From the NCBI GenBank assembly GCA_014706295.1, contig JACSVZ010000008.1, positions 4,867,348 through 4,931,347 of the forward strand: 64,000 nt of DNA. The letters run 5' to 3'. The stretch comes from Lycocorax pyrrhopterus obiensis (lineage: Eukaryota; Chordata; Aves; Passeriformes; Paradisaeidae). The notes under the pieces are model-generated. The model was given only the letters and a program-made list of their open reading frames with translations, was not told the origin of the DNA and searched no databases. The translations under genes were made by a program, and so were the position numbers. This document shows, piece by piece, positions 1 to 11,500 of the stretch (position 1 is its first letter; each line of letters begins with the position of its first letter).

Positions 1-3000
1 GGTAAGAACAGGAACAGTAACGTTTGACTAAAGACGAGGTGGTGGTAGTGTCAGCCATGTGGCTGTTCGGACAGTTTTGTTTTTCACCAAACCTTAGACT
101 TTTTCAGTGTTCCCTGTATATGTGTAGTTAAAACCCTCAGGGCTGGCCTTGTGTCCTCAGCTGTTTCCTCTGCCCTCATGCCTTTGCGTGTAGCTGCTCC
201 TTTTAAACTCCTACCCTTTGCGTACCTCTCTGAGGGATTAGTATTTGTCATTTGCACAGCATGGAGCGCACACAGATAATGCATGTTCACACATTTCTTA
301 GGAATTTCAGACCTGTTCCCTGCTATGCATTTAACTCTGTGGGGCTCCAGATGAAGCTGCCTTGATATCTCGCTATGTGCTGAGGCTGTAGAATTCATTA
401 TTCTGTCAGGTCAGCCCTGGAATATCTGTGGGCTGCAGTGGCTCCTTGACTGCTGGAGGAATGCAGCTGGCAAGCACTTTCATTACAGGAGACCCATGAC
501 ATTCACATCATATCAAAAACCATTATAACTTGTTTTCCAAACTTGAGCTTTTATTCTAATTTTTTTTGGGTCTCAGTACCTTCACTTATGAGAGAGGAAA
601 CCTGACATTTAATTATTCTATAAGCTTATCAATATAGTAGATGATTTGCTTGGCTTTTTTGTCTAACACTAGTTATATTCAAACATCTATCCTTTCCATC
701 AGTTAAGCTGTCTGTTCCTTTTTGGAATTCCAACAGGTTATTCCATATCTCCTGTAATTTTTATTGCTTGTTATGGGTATCATTTATTTTGATGCCTTTT
801 TTTGAGCTAGAGTGGCCAAATAGCAGAATTCCATGTGAGGACAATGTAGTTATCAAATATATAAACACAGACTTCTTTTAAAAATTATCTCTTATCTGTG
901 GTTAATAAATTTACCAATGTCTGTTCACTTACAGAACCTTTCTAATGTTACAGGAGTGCCATTTTGAAAATGACTTCAATATCTGCTGAATATTACCTTT
1001 AATTTTCCATATTAAAATTGTGACTAACATATTTTTAGCTTCTTGAAACAAAAGAAGAAACATAGCATTTCTTAGCATCAGACCTGAATTAGTAGAAGAC
1101 ATTTATTATTACTGCTCTTCAGCATAAACAGGCATACAGGGGGCAGGAGGGCAGAGTAGCATGATTTCATTTGACCTGTTGAAATATTCTAAAATAATTT
1201 CCAGTTTCTCCTTTCACTTGCTTATGCATGAAAAACTCCACAGAGAAAAAAGCATTCCAACTATCCTCTGTTAGGACTCCTGCCTGGACTTCAGTGTGGT
1301 GTTCTGAGGCTGTGATTTCCAGTCCAAAAACAGAGTGATGTGTTATTATACAGCATTAGTAGCATTTTGAAGAGAAAACTAATCATGACAGTTGAGCAGA
1401 TTTGCAACTGAAAGAGAAAAACATGAACAAAGTTAAGAAGCATATAATTGTGCTCATTCCCACCGTGACTAGCATAGAAATGATTTATTCCAAGTGGCTG
1501 CAGTTGCATGCTTAGTCACTTCCTTGCCTGGCTTCAGCCTAATGCTGTTTTCTGCCATTTTCCTGCAAAAAAAATGTTTGTTCTCTTTTTCATCAAAAGT
1601 TTCAGATTTTTTAGCTTTTAATAATTCAGTCAAGTCTTTTTCAATTAAGCAAGCTGTGGCAGCTTGTAGATATTCCAGCTTTGGTAGCCTGGTGTTCTGA
1701 GAAGGCTCAGAATGTTAATTATACTGACAGTCTTAGTTAACCAGCCTGTAATCAGCTGCTGCTTAGGCAGGGGTCACTCACCCATGCCAGTAATGGTGGA
1801 CTAGAACTTTATGACTTAAAAGAAAATAAAATACATGCAGGTATGTTTTGACTGTTCCATTCTGTATTTGCCGCCCTTCTTTGTTTTTTTCCCATTGGGG
1901 TATCTGGCAGACAGAGCTCTCAAGAAACCACATGTGATTTAAATGACCTTTTAGCTCATCTGCTCATGTCTACCCAAGATAATTGTCTTAAATTAAATAT
2001 GATTAAATAAAAAAAAAAACCATACAACCAAATCCCAGCATGTTTGGATGATTTCAAAAAGTGCAACAGACTCCCATATAATCAATTAATAAAAAAAACA
2101 AAGCTGGGTACCTGCATATTTATTTTGGATTCTGTGACAAAGTACTCTACTGTTTATTAAAACTAAGTGTCTTTCACCCAATGGACAGGGCAGCAAACAA
2201 ATGACAAACCAACTCAAAGCGACTCAGTACGTGTGTAAAACAGTAAATATCTGCAAATAGGTAATTGCTGATGGACCAAAATGCTGAAGGGTGGAAGAGA
2301 GGAAGCTGACATGAAGAGAAGAATTGGAGTTTTCACTCTTTCTTCTCTTTCTTGCAACAATATTAGGGTAGGCATGTTGTATTTCTGCATTTTATAAATC
2401 CTTCTATCCAGCATTCTGTATCTCCTAAGCAGGTAAGAGGCTTAAAAGCACCTTTTCCTCTTGCAGCTTAGTTGTGTACAGAAGTGGTTAGAAAGCGAGA
2501 AATGCTGCAGTTGATAACCAAGTAGAGGCTGTGACCAGCCCATGTAGTGGAGACACAGGAGAGCTGAGCCTGAGTGAGTCAACAGCTTCATTTTGTGTCC
2601 CTGAATGGTAACAGGAACTGGGAGAAAACAGAAACACTCACAAACTTGGACTCGGTTTTAAAACCAAACATTTTGCCTCCAGGCAGACAGGAAGCAGGGG
2701 CACCTCCATCCACATGCTCTTACAGGGAACCTCTTTTGTCACAGGTGCGTGCACGGAAGATCTTCTCTGTGTGTCACAGGGGAATGGAGTGGCTGCTTGC
2801 TTTGGTCTTCCAGCATATGTTTGTGTCATGATTTATTTGGGATTTAGACAGATTGACCGGATTGAAATCCAGAGCAGGAATAGACATGTGCCAATATAAT
2901 TAACACAACACAAACGCTTCCTGTGGCCATTTCTGCTGCTCTGGGTTGAGCAGTTTCCTTTGTAAGTCTGTAAACTTCTAGGAAAGGGATGTGCTTTATT

Positions 3001-6000
3001 CTGTCAATACAGGACTAAAAAGAACCCAAATTTTAGGATAACTGTGTACAAATGTAATATATGGAACAACTGTAAATAGAGTGGTGCTACAATGTTATTT
3101 AGTTTGAAATTCATAAGAAAGGTAGGAAAGAAGAACTTTTCAGGGAAAACCAAATATACCTTTGGTTTTTTCTTTACATCACCAGTATGTCTCATTTCAG
3201 CTGTATAATTTAGTTCGTACTATGATAATTGAACCCCACAATACAATTCCTGAGGGACTCCTAAGGTCATGTGCCCTGGTTCTGTTCAAGTGCATAAAGA
3301 GTTCACACAGGGTATTTAGTAAAAGCTAAAAGACAGGAAAATCTCATGTTTCAATGTAAAAGCCAGAAAGTGACTAATGGGTATTAGGAAAAGAAAAAAC
3401 CAAGGTACCGTATGGCCACATTACTGAATAAGAGCTGTCTCTTATGAAGATCTTTGCAGTTTCCTTTCAAATACCCGGGACTTGCCACTCCAAGACACAA
3501 AGCTGGAAGAGATCCAGTGCTCTTATCTGACACAGCAATTTCAATGTTCTTCTTGGTGCGATTTAAAGTCGAGTAGAAATACGCTGTTGGAATTGAGATA
3601 TTTGTAAACGGATAAAAGTCTTGGAGTTGTATCAGAACACCACTGCCTCAGAGCATTTCCAAAAAGAAAACTATAAATGTCCTTGAATGCATTTGCTCCT
3701 TACATAAATACCATGGTATTTGGAATTCTGGATCAGATACTTGCTGATCAAAAGATTAACATTTTAAAGAAGTCAGTACATTCATATGTAAAGACCAGGA
3801 TTTAATATTTCACCCTTTCATAAACACAGAAACATGAGAGAAACAGTGAGTGCCAGGCTCTGTAACAGTTGAGCTGCAGACTTCTTAATTTTGATAAAAC
3901 AAAGTTTTACCCGAATCCAGCCTTAGAAAAGGTAATAACTGTTCCTACTGGGGTTATTCACAAGGTCCAAATCTGCTTGTGATGGTTTTTGTACCTTTAG
4001 TGAGAATTGTAGGAGCCTCCTTCTGTCATTGCCCATTACTGATGTGGTGGGAATTGCCATAGTACAGATAAACTTCAAACTTGGATCTTCTGCTTGAAAA
4101 AGGTTTCTGTAAATTGCATCAGGGATGCCGAGAATGAGAGAATTCCTACTCTTAGTGTAGGGTTTTTTTCAGTCAAATGACTTAGCTGCTGACAGTATTA
4201 ATTATCATATGAGTGTGGTTCAGTTGCAGAATTTCACAATGGGAGAGGATTCTGCATTGGTATATTTCTCTCTCTTTTTAAATATTAAATCTCAGCTCAT
4301 ATAATGAACTAATATAATAAGTTGCATGCAAAGATCAAGGGCTGGAGAGTTGCTGATCTTTTCAAGTCTGTCAAAATTAGCCTCTTAAGTGTTCAGCATT
4401 TAATTTGATAGGTATGCCAGTGACCTTTCTTCTGTTGCTGTTCTTTTTCTCAGCTACTGGGTGTACTTTACGACTATTTTATTTTTTTTTATTTTCAAGT
4501 ACTTCTCTAGGACATTTGTATTCTTTGCTTAGGTTGCTACTTACCTGATATATTTTACTTTAGGCCACTTGCAGCAAAAATGTATGAAATGCCTTATGTC
4601 CCACTGTGCCTACAATGCATGTGAAAAAGAGTAAATGCTTTTAGTGCTTTAAGAGTTTGCAGCCTCTGCCACGTTTTGCTGCTGTTTGTCTTTTGCGTTC
4701 TGCACTATTTGCTTGGCGCTGCGCGCTGCTGCCTTGTCAGAGCCTGGCTCCAAGTGTCGTGTGTGTCCGTGCTGCCTTATTTTACTTGCCACAGTTTAAT
4801 GCAAAAGCAGCCAGGAGCAGCAGCAAAGGAATCTGCTTTGTTTCCGTTCCCGTTCTTTCCATTGTTATCATTCAGGAAAGGCAGAAACCACATATGAGAG
4901 CTTTTATGAATTCATTAGAGAGTTTCTCGTGTTCTCAAACACAAACGAATTTAATACTTATGGAGAGCTTTAGACATCGTTATATGGAGTGATGCACTAT
5001 TTCTACACTTTCCACGAGTGCTGATGAACAGGAATAGCAGCGGGTTGGATAGGGATGTGTATGGCGGAGCAGCAGTGTCCTTCCGCACATATGGATACGT
5101 GTGTCAGAGGTCACTAGTAGGAACTTTTGGATCAAGTTTCATGGTTTAACATAACTGTTACTGGCCTTGTGTTTTGCTGATTTTTGTTCCTTATGGAATT
5201 AATTACTGTTTCTGCTTGTCTCTAATTTGTATTTTACATTATTAGAACAGAGGTCAGAGGTAAATCTTCCATGTAGTCACTGTTTGGGTCGGTTTACTCT
5301 TGCTATTTAGGGTGATTCATCTATCACATTTTATACTGATTCCATTCATGCATTTTGAATTTGAGCATAATAACTCCCTAAGAGCTTTGAGTATGCATTA
5401 GACATGCTTGTGTCTGCTGTAGGTAGTGTCTTTAGAAGATTGATAAAATCTGAAATGCAAATACTCTGTTTTCTTGGAGTCTAAGATTATAGGAGTTGTT
5501 GCTGGCTTTGAAACAAAATGAATAAATGGGAATTCACTATAAAATGCTGCTGCCTCTCCTGAGTTTTGCCGTTACCTTTATTTAATGGAATAGGTTTTGA
5601 CATCCATCAAGCAGCTGTACTGGCTTCTCATTCTCTTTACTTCCCCATGAAAGGGAATTATTTCATGTAATGAAAAAGCAGTATGACTGTCTGTTAAATG
5701 CAGTCTGCCTGCTGAAGTCAGGAGCCATGAAAACACCACACAGTTGAAATGCTCTCGGCTCTGGTAGCACAAGGGGTGTATCTTGTTTAGTCTAAACATA
5801 CTGGCATGAAAGATGTTCTTCTCTTGTAGGTAGCTGCCCCTCATGCTGTTGGAATGTCTTAATGTAGGGTTAGGGAGACAGGCTCTAACATTATGTCTCC
5901 AATTTGCATCTTAATTAACTTGGAACTGAAGCAGATAACTTACATGACATTCTAGAGGGGAGATTTTGTGTCCTGTTATTCTGGATTAGTATTCCATGGG

Positions 6001-6589
6001 GAAAAGAGACTGAGATAGCCATATTATCACCACCTTGTGAAAAGTCCCCCACGCACCTGTAGAAACTCTTGTTTGCAAGGTTCATTTCTGCAGAGTAGAT
6101 GAGAATATAGGATGTCATGTTTCACCTTTCTCTGCCCCTTCTTGGTCCCACAATTAAAGGTCAGTTTAAGTTGTGCATATTCACCCCCATTGCACCAGTG
6201 TGTGAGTAGTTCCTGTGTGTGTGTATCCATGTACCGGTATCAGTTTGTCAGGTACCTGCCTTCAGGTTCATCACAGCCTCATGACAGTGGTGTTCTGTGA
6301 TTTGAGGTGTTTTCTTTCTCCCTGCTATGTCCATTAATCCATATATAAGTCCAAGTTGAACCACTTTCTAAGGCACAAAGAAGTAATTAAACATCCACAT
6401 GATATTTAATACAGGAATTTTACTATAGCAGACACAGGATGTGTTTTGATTTGTGGAAGACTGTTGCAAAATGTAATTGCTCTGGAAAAAGATTACAAGG
6501 GAAATGCAATAATCCTTTTATCCAGGTCCTTGTCATTCCCATTTAGTTATAGCTGAAACAATAATGGATGCTTCTGACACAAGTCCATA

Positions 6590-6832
6590 GGGACAGATGG
6601 GACCCACCCAGGGATACTGAGGGAGCCGGCAGAGGTGCTCCCCAAGCGCCTTTCCATCATTTCCCCGCAGTCCTGGCTAACTGGGGAGGTCACAGGTGAC
6701 TGGAGCTTGGCCAGTGGGACACCCATCTACGAGAAGGGCTGGAAGGAGCATCCAGAGAACTACAGGCCTGGCAGGTGTGAGGTTCAACAAGACCAAGTGC
6801 TGGGTCCTGCCCTTGCGTTACAACATCTGCTT
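6590..6832 (+). mobile_element. CR1 LINE relic, core-deleted ORF2 fragment
   Basis: Two separate parts of CR1 ORF2 are joined. The left part (to about 6776) reads as the start of the reverse transcriptase: a SWLTGEVTGDW-like segment, then PIYEKGWKEHPENYRP, corresponding to the CR1 motif of the type VPIYKKGWKEDPGNYRP. The right part (from about 6777) encodes RFNKTKCWVLPL, which lies downstream of the ADD catalytic box in intact CR1. The two parts are in different frames, so the catalytic core is missing and the copy is dead. Outer ends fade into unique sequence and are approximate. Confidence 0.82.
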
Positions 6833-7332
6833 TCACATCTGGGGTCTTCCAGAGCTTTATAATTAGACAAACATGTTTTGAATGAATTAAGAAAAAAAAA
6901 AGATAACAGCTTTGGTTTAAGGCACTGAATGGTTAACGTTCCTTCTCTTATTTCTTCTCTGCCAGATAAAACTCCCACCACTTCAGTGTTGCCATGCAAT
7001 AAATTTGTTTTGTTGGGTTTTTTCCCTCCTTTGACTTCATGATTCATTGAGATCAAACATGTGTTAAACTGCACTTTTAAGATTTCTGTTTATTATTTTT
7101 CTATGCTTGGTATTTTGAGGGCTGCTTGAAAAAGTTGACTTGTTTTTTCAGCAGGCTAATCCTAAGTCATATTTTCTACAATTAATTTTATTGAAAGAAA
7201 TGCAAGTTTCAAAAATGTTGTTTTGGTTTTTCGGGTTTTTTTTGTTTTGGTAGACGACAGGCAAAGGAATGTACTTGCTATTGAACTTGCATGAATACTC
7301 AGGACATCTACCATTAAATGCTCCTCTCCTCA

Positions 7333-7399
7333 GGTTTGGGGTGTTTTTTGTTGGTTTGTTGTGGGGGTTTTTTTGTTTGTTTTGTTTTTTTGTTTTTTT
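7333..7399 (+). repeat. G/T-only low-complexity tract, 67 nt
   Basis: Between 7333 and 7399 the + strand contains only G and T: T runs broken by GG, GGGG and GGGGG. A looser T/G-rich tract sits just upstream at 7208-7250. In CTNNA3 pre-mRNA this would be a GU-rich stretch. With only two or three runs of three or more G, it does not meet a G-quadruplex pattern. Confidence 0.9.
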
Positions 7400-8269
7400 C
7401 TGTCTTGGGTATAGTTTTTTTTAAAGTTATTGTTCTATTCTGCTCCTTCTCCATGCCTGCACCCAAACAACCTCACCCTAAGAGCCCTAGTTAGCTTCCT
7501 TGGGGTAAAGAATGGCACAGAATAAGCAAAGAACAGCTGTACTGAGAGGGATCAAAGGAGGGTGGCTGACATAAAGGAGTTCTGGATTGTGGGCATTGTG
7601 GAATTAGGGTAGAAGAATATAAATCCAGACACTAGGAAGGCAAAAGCATAGGAGAAAGGAAAGAGAAAGGAGACTGCTGGATCTAGAAGGAAGTATTTTT
7701 GGAAGCAAGCAAAAGCAGGACCTCTGATAGTAAAAGCAGAAATCCACTTCTTTAGCACCAAGAAGTCATGATTGCTTTAATTGTAATCAGCTTTAATGAA
7801 GAAGCCTGGTTCTTGTAAATGAGAAACTGAGGCAGTTTAGGGCAGAATGTTAGGAGGGGACTCTGTCAGAGTTTGCAGCACGAGGGGAAAATTCTTGCAA
7901 GGATTAGAATTGTAATAACTCTGGAATAGGCACCTCTAGGAAGGGATGAGAGCTGTGGAGAAGGTTGTGGTATTGAGTTGGCTTGGAGACTTCTTGGATA
8001 TTAGAACAGGGAAGCAAGAGTTTGTACAAAACAAATGGGTTTGGGACAAGGGACAGATCTCAGAAAATATTGTCTGGTCAACTTAAACTGAGACCCTGTT
8101 TTCAGATAGACACAAACAAAAGGCTGTTTGCACACTTTGGAAAGGCTCAAGGCACTTCCTGATTGTCTTTCATTTTACATATGTCCATAGGATCTCTGAT
8201 ATTTTAATAGAAGGACTCTCCATTTTTTAGACCAATGCCAGGATCCAGGTAGTACACAAGTATCAGTGT

Positions 8270-8361
8270 CAGCTCCTGCCCTTGGGACTCAGTGACCCCA
8301 TGCACCATGACAGACTGGGGACAGAGTGGCTGGAAAGCTGCCCGGTGGGAAGGGACCTGCA
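8270..8361 (+). mobile_element. CR1 LINE relic, short ORF2 C-terminal fragment
   Basis: One frame reads QLLPLGLSDPMHHDRLGTEW, then LESCPVGRDL. This aligns with the CR1 segment of the type VLHLGRNNPMHQYRLGADWLES..EKDL that follows the reverse transcriptase core. About 92 nt are recognisable, truncated at both ends and heavily diverged. The preceding 40 nt may be related but could not be aligned by eye. Confidence 0.72.
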
Positions 8362-8499
8362 GTTTATACTTTGGACCTCACCACCTCCTAGGAGTAAAGC
8401 ATTTACAAGCTGGTGGGGACAACCAGTCACACTAATGTGGTTACCTTATTTATTGTAGGTTAAAAGTGCACTTGAGGGAAGTTGTCACTTCCCAGGGAG

Positions 8500-8553
8500 T
8501 TGGTGTAGGGAGTCTTTGGTGTATGGGAAGCCTGTTGGTGTATGGGAGTCCTT
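8500..8553 (+). repeat. Imperfect tandem repeat, about 17-19 bp, three copies
   Basis: Three successive units start TTGGTGTAGGGAGTCT (8500), TTGGTGTATGGGAAGCCTG (8516) and TTGGTGTATGGGAGTCC (8535). The region is otherwise unremarkable. Confidence 0.75.
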
Positions 8554-11500
8554 GGATGGATTTGACTCAGGAAATGTTCTCACATCGTTGCTGCAATGAG
8601 CTGGCAATGGCTGATGTTGCACTTCCATGTAGCCCAAATCCAGCTGTGTTCTGCTGCCAGACATTTAACCAAGTCTAAAAATTTGATAGTTTAATATTCT
8701 ATTCATAATTTCTCCTGAACACCACTGCAGGTATGATTGTTGTATAATAATTTAGGTGGATGTGTTTGGTATTCTCAGATGCTCACTGGTTGTTGATTAG
8801 GGCTTTTATGTAACATAGACTACAGAACAGGTTCCAGTGGCCTTTCCCTGTTGGGAGGTCGTGTAATCTTTCAGTTTAATGAAACCATTTGGGTATACTG
8901 AATAAGATAAAATCAATTTTTGAGGTATTGATTGGAACAAAATTCAAAAGGTCAAGTATAATGCTTGATCTTGGATTCTCTAGCTTAATACTCTGTTCAG
9001 GTAGGTATTAAGTATTAGGCTTGGCTGCTCATCATGGATCAGGATAATGAAATAGAGAATGAAATGCTGTTTAAGGCAAGAGTAGCTGGCTCTCTGCATT
9101 TAGGACCACTGAATGGGGGGTATTCAGGGATGAAATGGTTCTAGTTTTATCAATCTTCAATGCTTGCAAACATATCTTCAAATTATAACACAAGTTCTGT
9201 TTCGGTCTTTAGTGTATAAATTATTGGCTGGAGCAGAGTCAGTGGACAGTCTACAGAAGGGGTTAATCCCAGCCCTAGGAGTTCATGATATCACTGAAAA
9301 AAAGACATGACAGATGTTATCAAAAGAGTGACAGATACGGTAGTTCTTTTCGGAACTGCTCATGACTAACCTTCTGTACAGCTTGATGGTTTGACATCAT
9401 TGATCCATATTGATTTCATTGGGAAGTTCAGAATAGTTGCTGCCAGTATTTAATTAGTGCTTTGAAGCTATAACAAACAAAAAGCAGATACAGCAGCTTC
9501 AGTGCTGTTAGAATCATAATGCTTCAGTTTCACAGCGTTTTATACACTGATAAATCAGGGGAACCTGCCAGCTTTACCTGAAGAGTGGCCTTAACACAGA
9601 TAGGAGAAGAATATTTGACAGCAGACAGACATTTAGACAGAGGAAGAGGAAAACCTAACTATGTTTTGGATCTCAGTTCTTGCTGTGTTTACGTCTTTGA
9701 TTCAAACTATTGTCCCACATTCTGTGATGATAGATTTTTGTGAGACTTCTTTGGTATCACTGAATATTTAGTGGTGTTTTATTAGTGCATGTCTTTTCAG
9801 AGCTATAACTATTTATGGAATGAAGTGAGCATTTCTCTGTCCGTCTTCACTGTTCTACTTCATGGTAATATATAAGGATGTGAGCCTATTTCTTGTGTTC
9901 TATTGGTATGGAATGCACCTCTCTAGGTGTGCACATCTCATAGGGTCCTACCCTACATCACAGTGTTTTTCTTCTCCCCTAGTTAGGGTTATGGAGATAG
10001 ACAACTTGGGAGACAGAAGGACATGGTGAATAGGCTGATGTGACTGGTGAATAGGCTCCAGAAAGATAAATGTCTGGCTGCAGTGTAACGTTGGACACTG
10101 CATGGAATGAGTTAAACTTCAGTCCCAAATCTTTAAAATTCTGTTTATCCTCCAGCGAGAAAAGGTTCTTCTCTTTAAGGGAAGTTAAAGTTGTTCAATG
10201 GGAATAAAACTTTTATGGCAAAAATTGTTCCCTGAGGAAGAATGGAATTATAGGAACACAGACTTGCCTGCCAGTCTGGTCTCCGTGGGAATGACACCTT
10301 GTATAAACAGCATTTGTTCCTTTCTAAGTGTGTATTAAAGCGATATCTTTGGACACTTGTGGTGATAGAACTCTCAGACCACAGCCAAATTGCCTCCCAC
10401 AGTGGAAGGTATTTGAATTGAAATAATTAGAAAAGTTCTGTTGGAAACATTTTAGTCACGGGGTTTTGCTATTGCAGCAAAAGGCAATTCAATCCTCGGG
10501 ACTACAGAAAGGTATTTACTTTAAAATGAGTTGGAAAACTGGATTTAATGAACACCTAATAAACATGGAATTAATAAAAACTAATGCATATACAAAATAG
10601 TCTTAATTGATTACACACATTGCATTAGCACTTTTAGATGACATTGAATTTTAGAATGTATAATGTTTGAATACATACATTCCCTGAGATTGCAAGCAGC
10701 TCAATATTATTGCAAAATATGACATGCTGGTAACAATAAAAGAAACCAGTGATTTTATTGTTTTGTTTAGATTCCACAAATCAGAGGTGAGGAACAAGAT
10801 AACTGTGTCCATAGTTTTTACTGGTAAATCCCTCATCTGCCTTAGTGTGGCTGAGTTAATAACAGCCAAATGGTTTGGTGCTGAAGTGAGGGAGGATGCT
10901 TTAGAAGAGGCGCTGTACTGAGAGGTTTATTTTTCTTTCGAGGAAGATGGCATTAGTATAAATCATATTAACTTACTGGTGATAAAAAATATAGCTTTAA
11001 ATGCCACCAGTGCTAGCATAATTTTTCAGGTTGGTTGACCTGAATATAACTGGCAGCAATCACCCCTGGCACACTTATGGCTGCTGCTGAGGCACAGTTT
11101 TTAATTCAGTGTGCCTGGGGTGCTGGACAAACTCTCTTTCCCTGAAGATACGCTGCATTTTCAGGGTATTTTTAAAAAGCTAATTAGGGGAAGGAGGTGA
11201 GCCAAGCTTCATGCTTCTTCCACTGTTCTAAAATCCCAGCTCCTCCTGCAACTGGTAAATACCAGTGTAGTTCAGAGCTGTGAACAGACTTCTCAGCTCA
11301 ACTAATACAGGGTGTATGCGGTTGTCTTTAGGTAGGCTCTAAAGGAAATTAAATAATTTATGGTATTTTCTGCTGTAATAGAAATGCATTTTTGTTTACT
11401 GGTTTGACAAGTTATTGTTGATTAAATAACTAACCCATATGATTACACTAATAGCCAGAGAAACAAAACTTTGTATTTTGTATCTTCCAGATAAGCTAAG

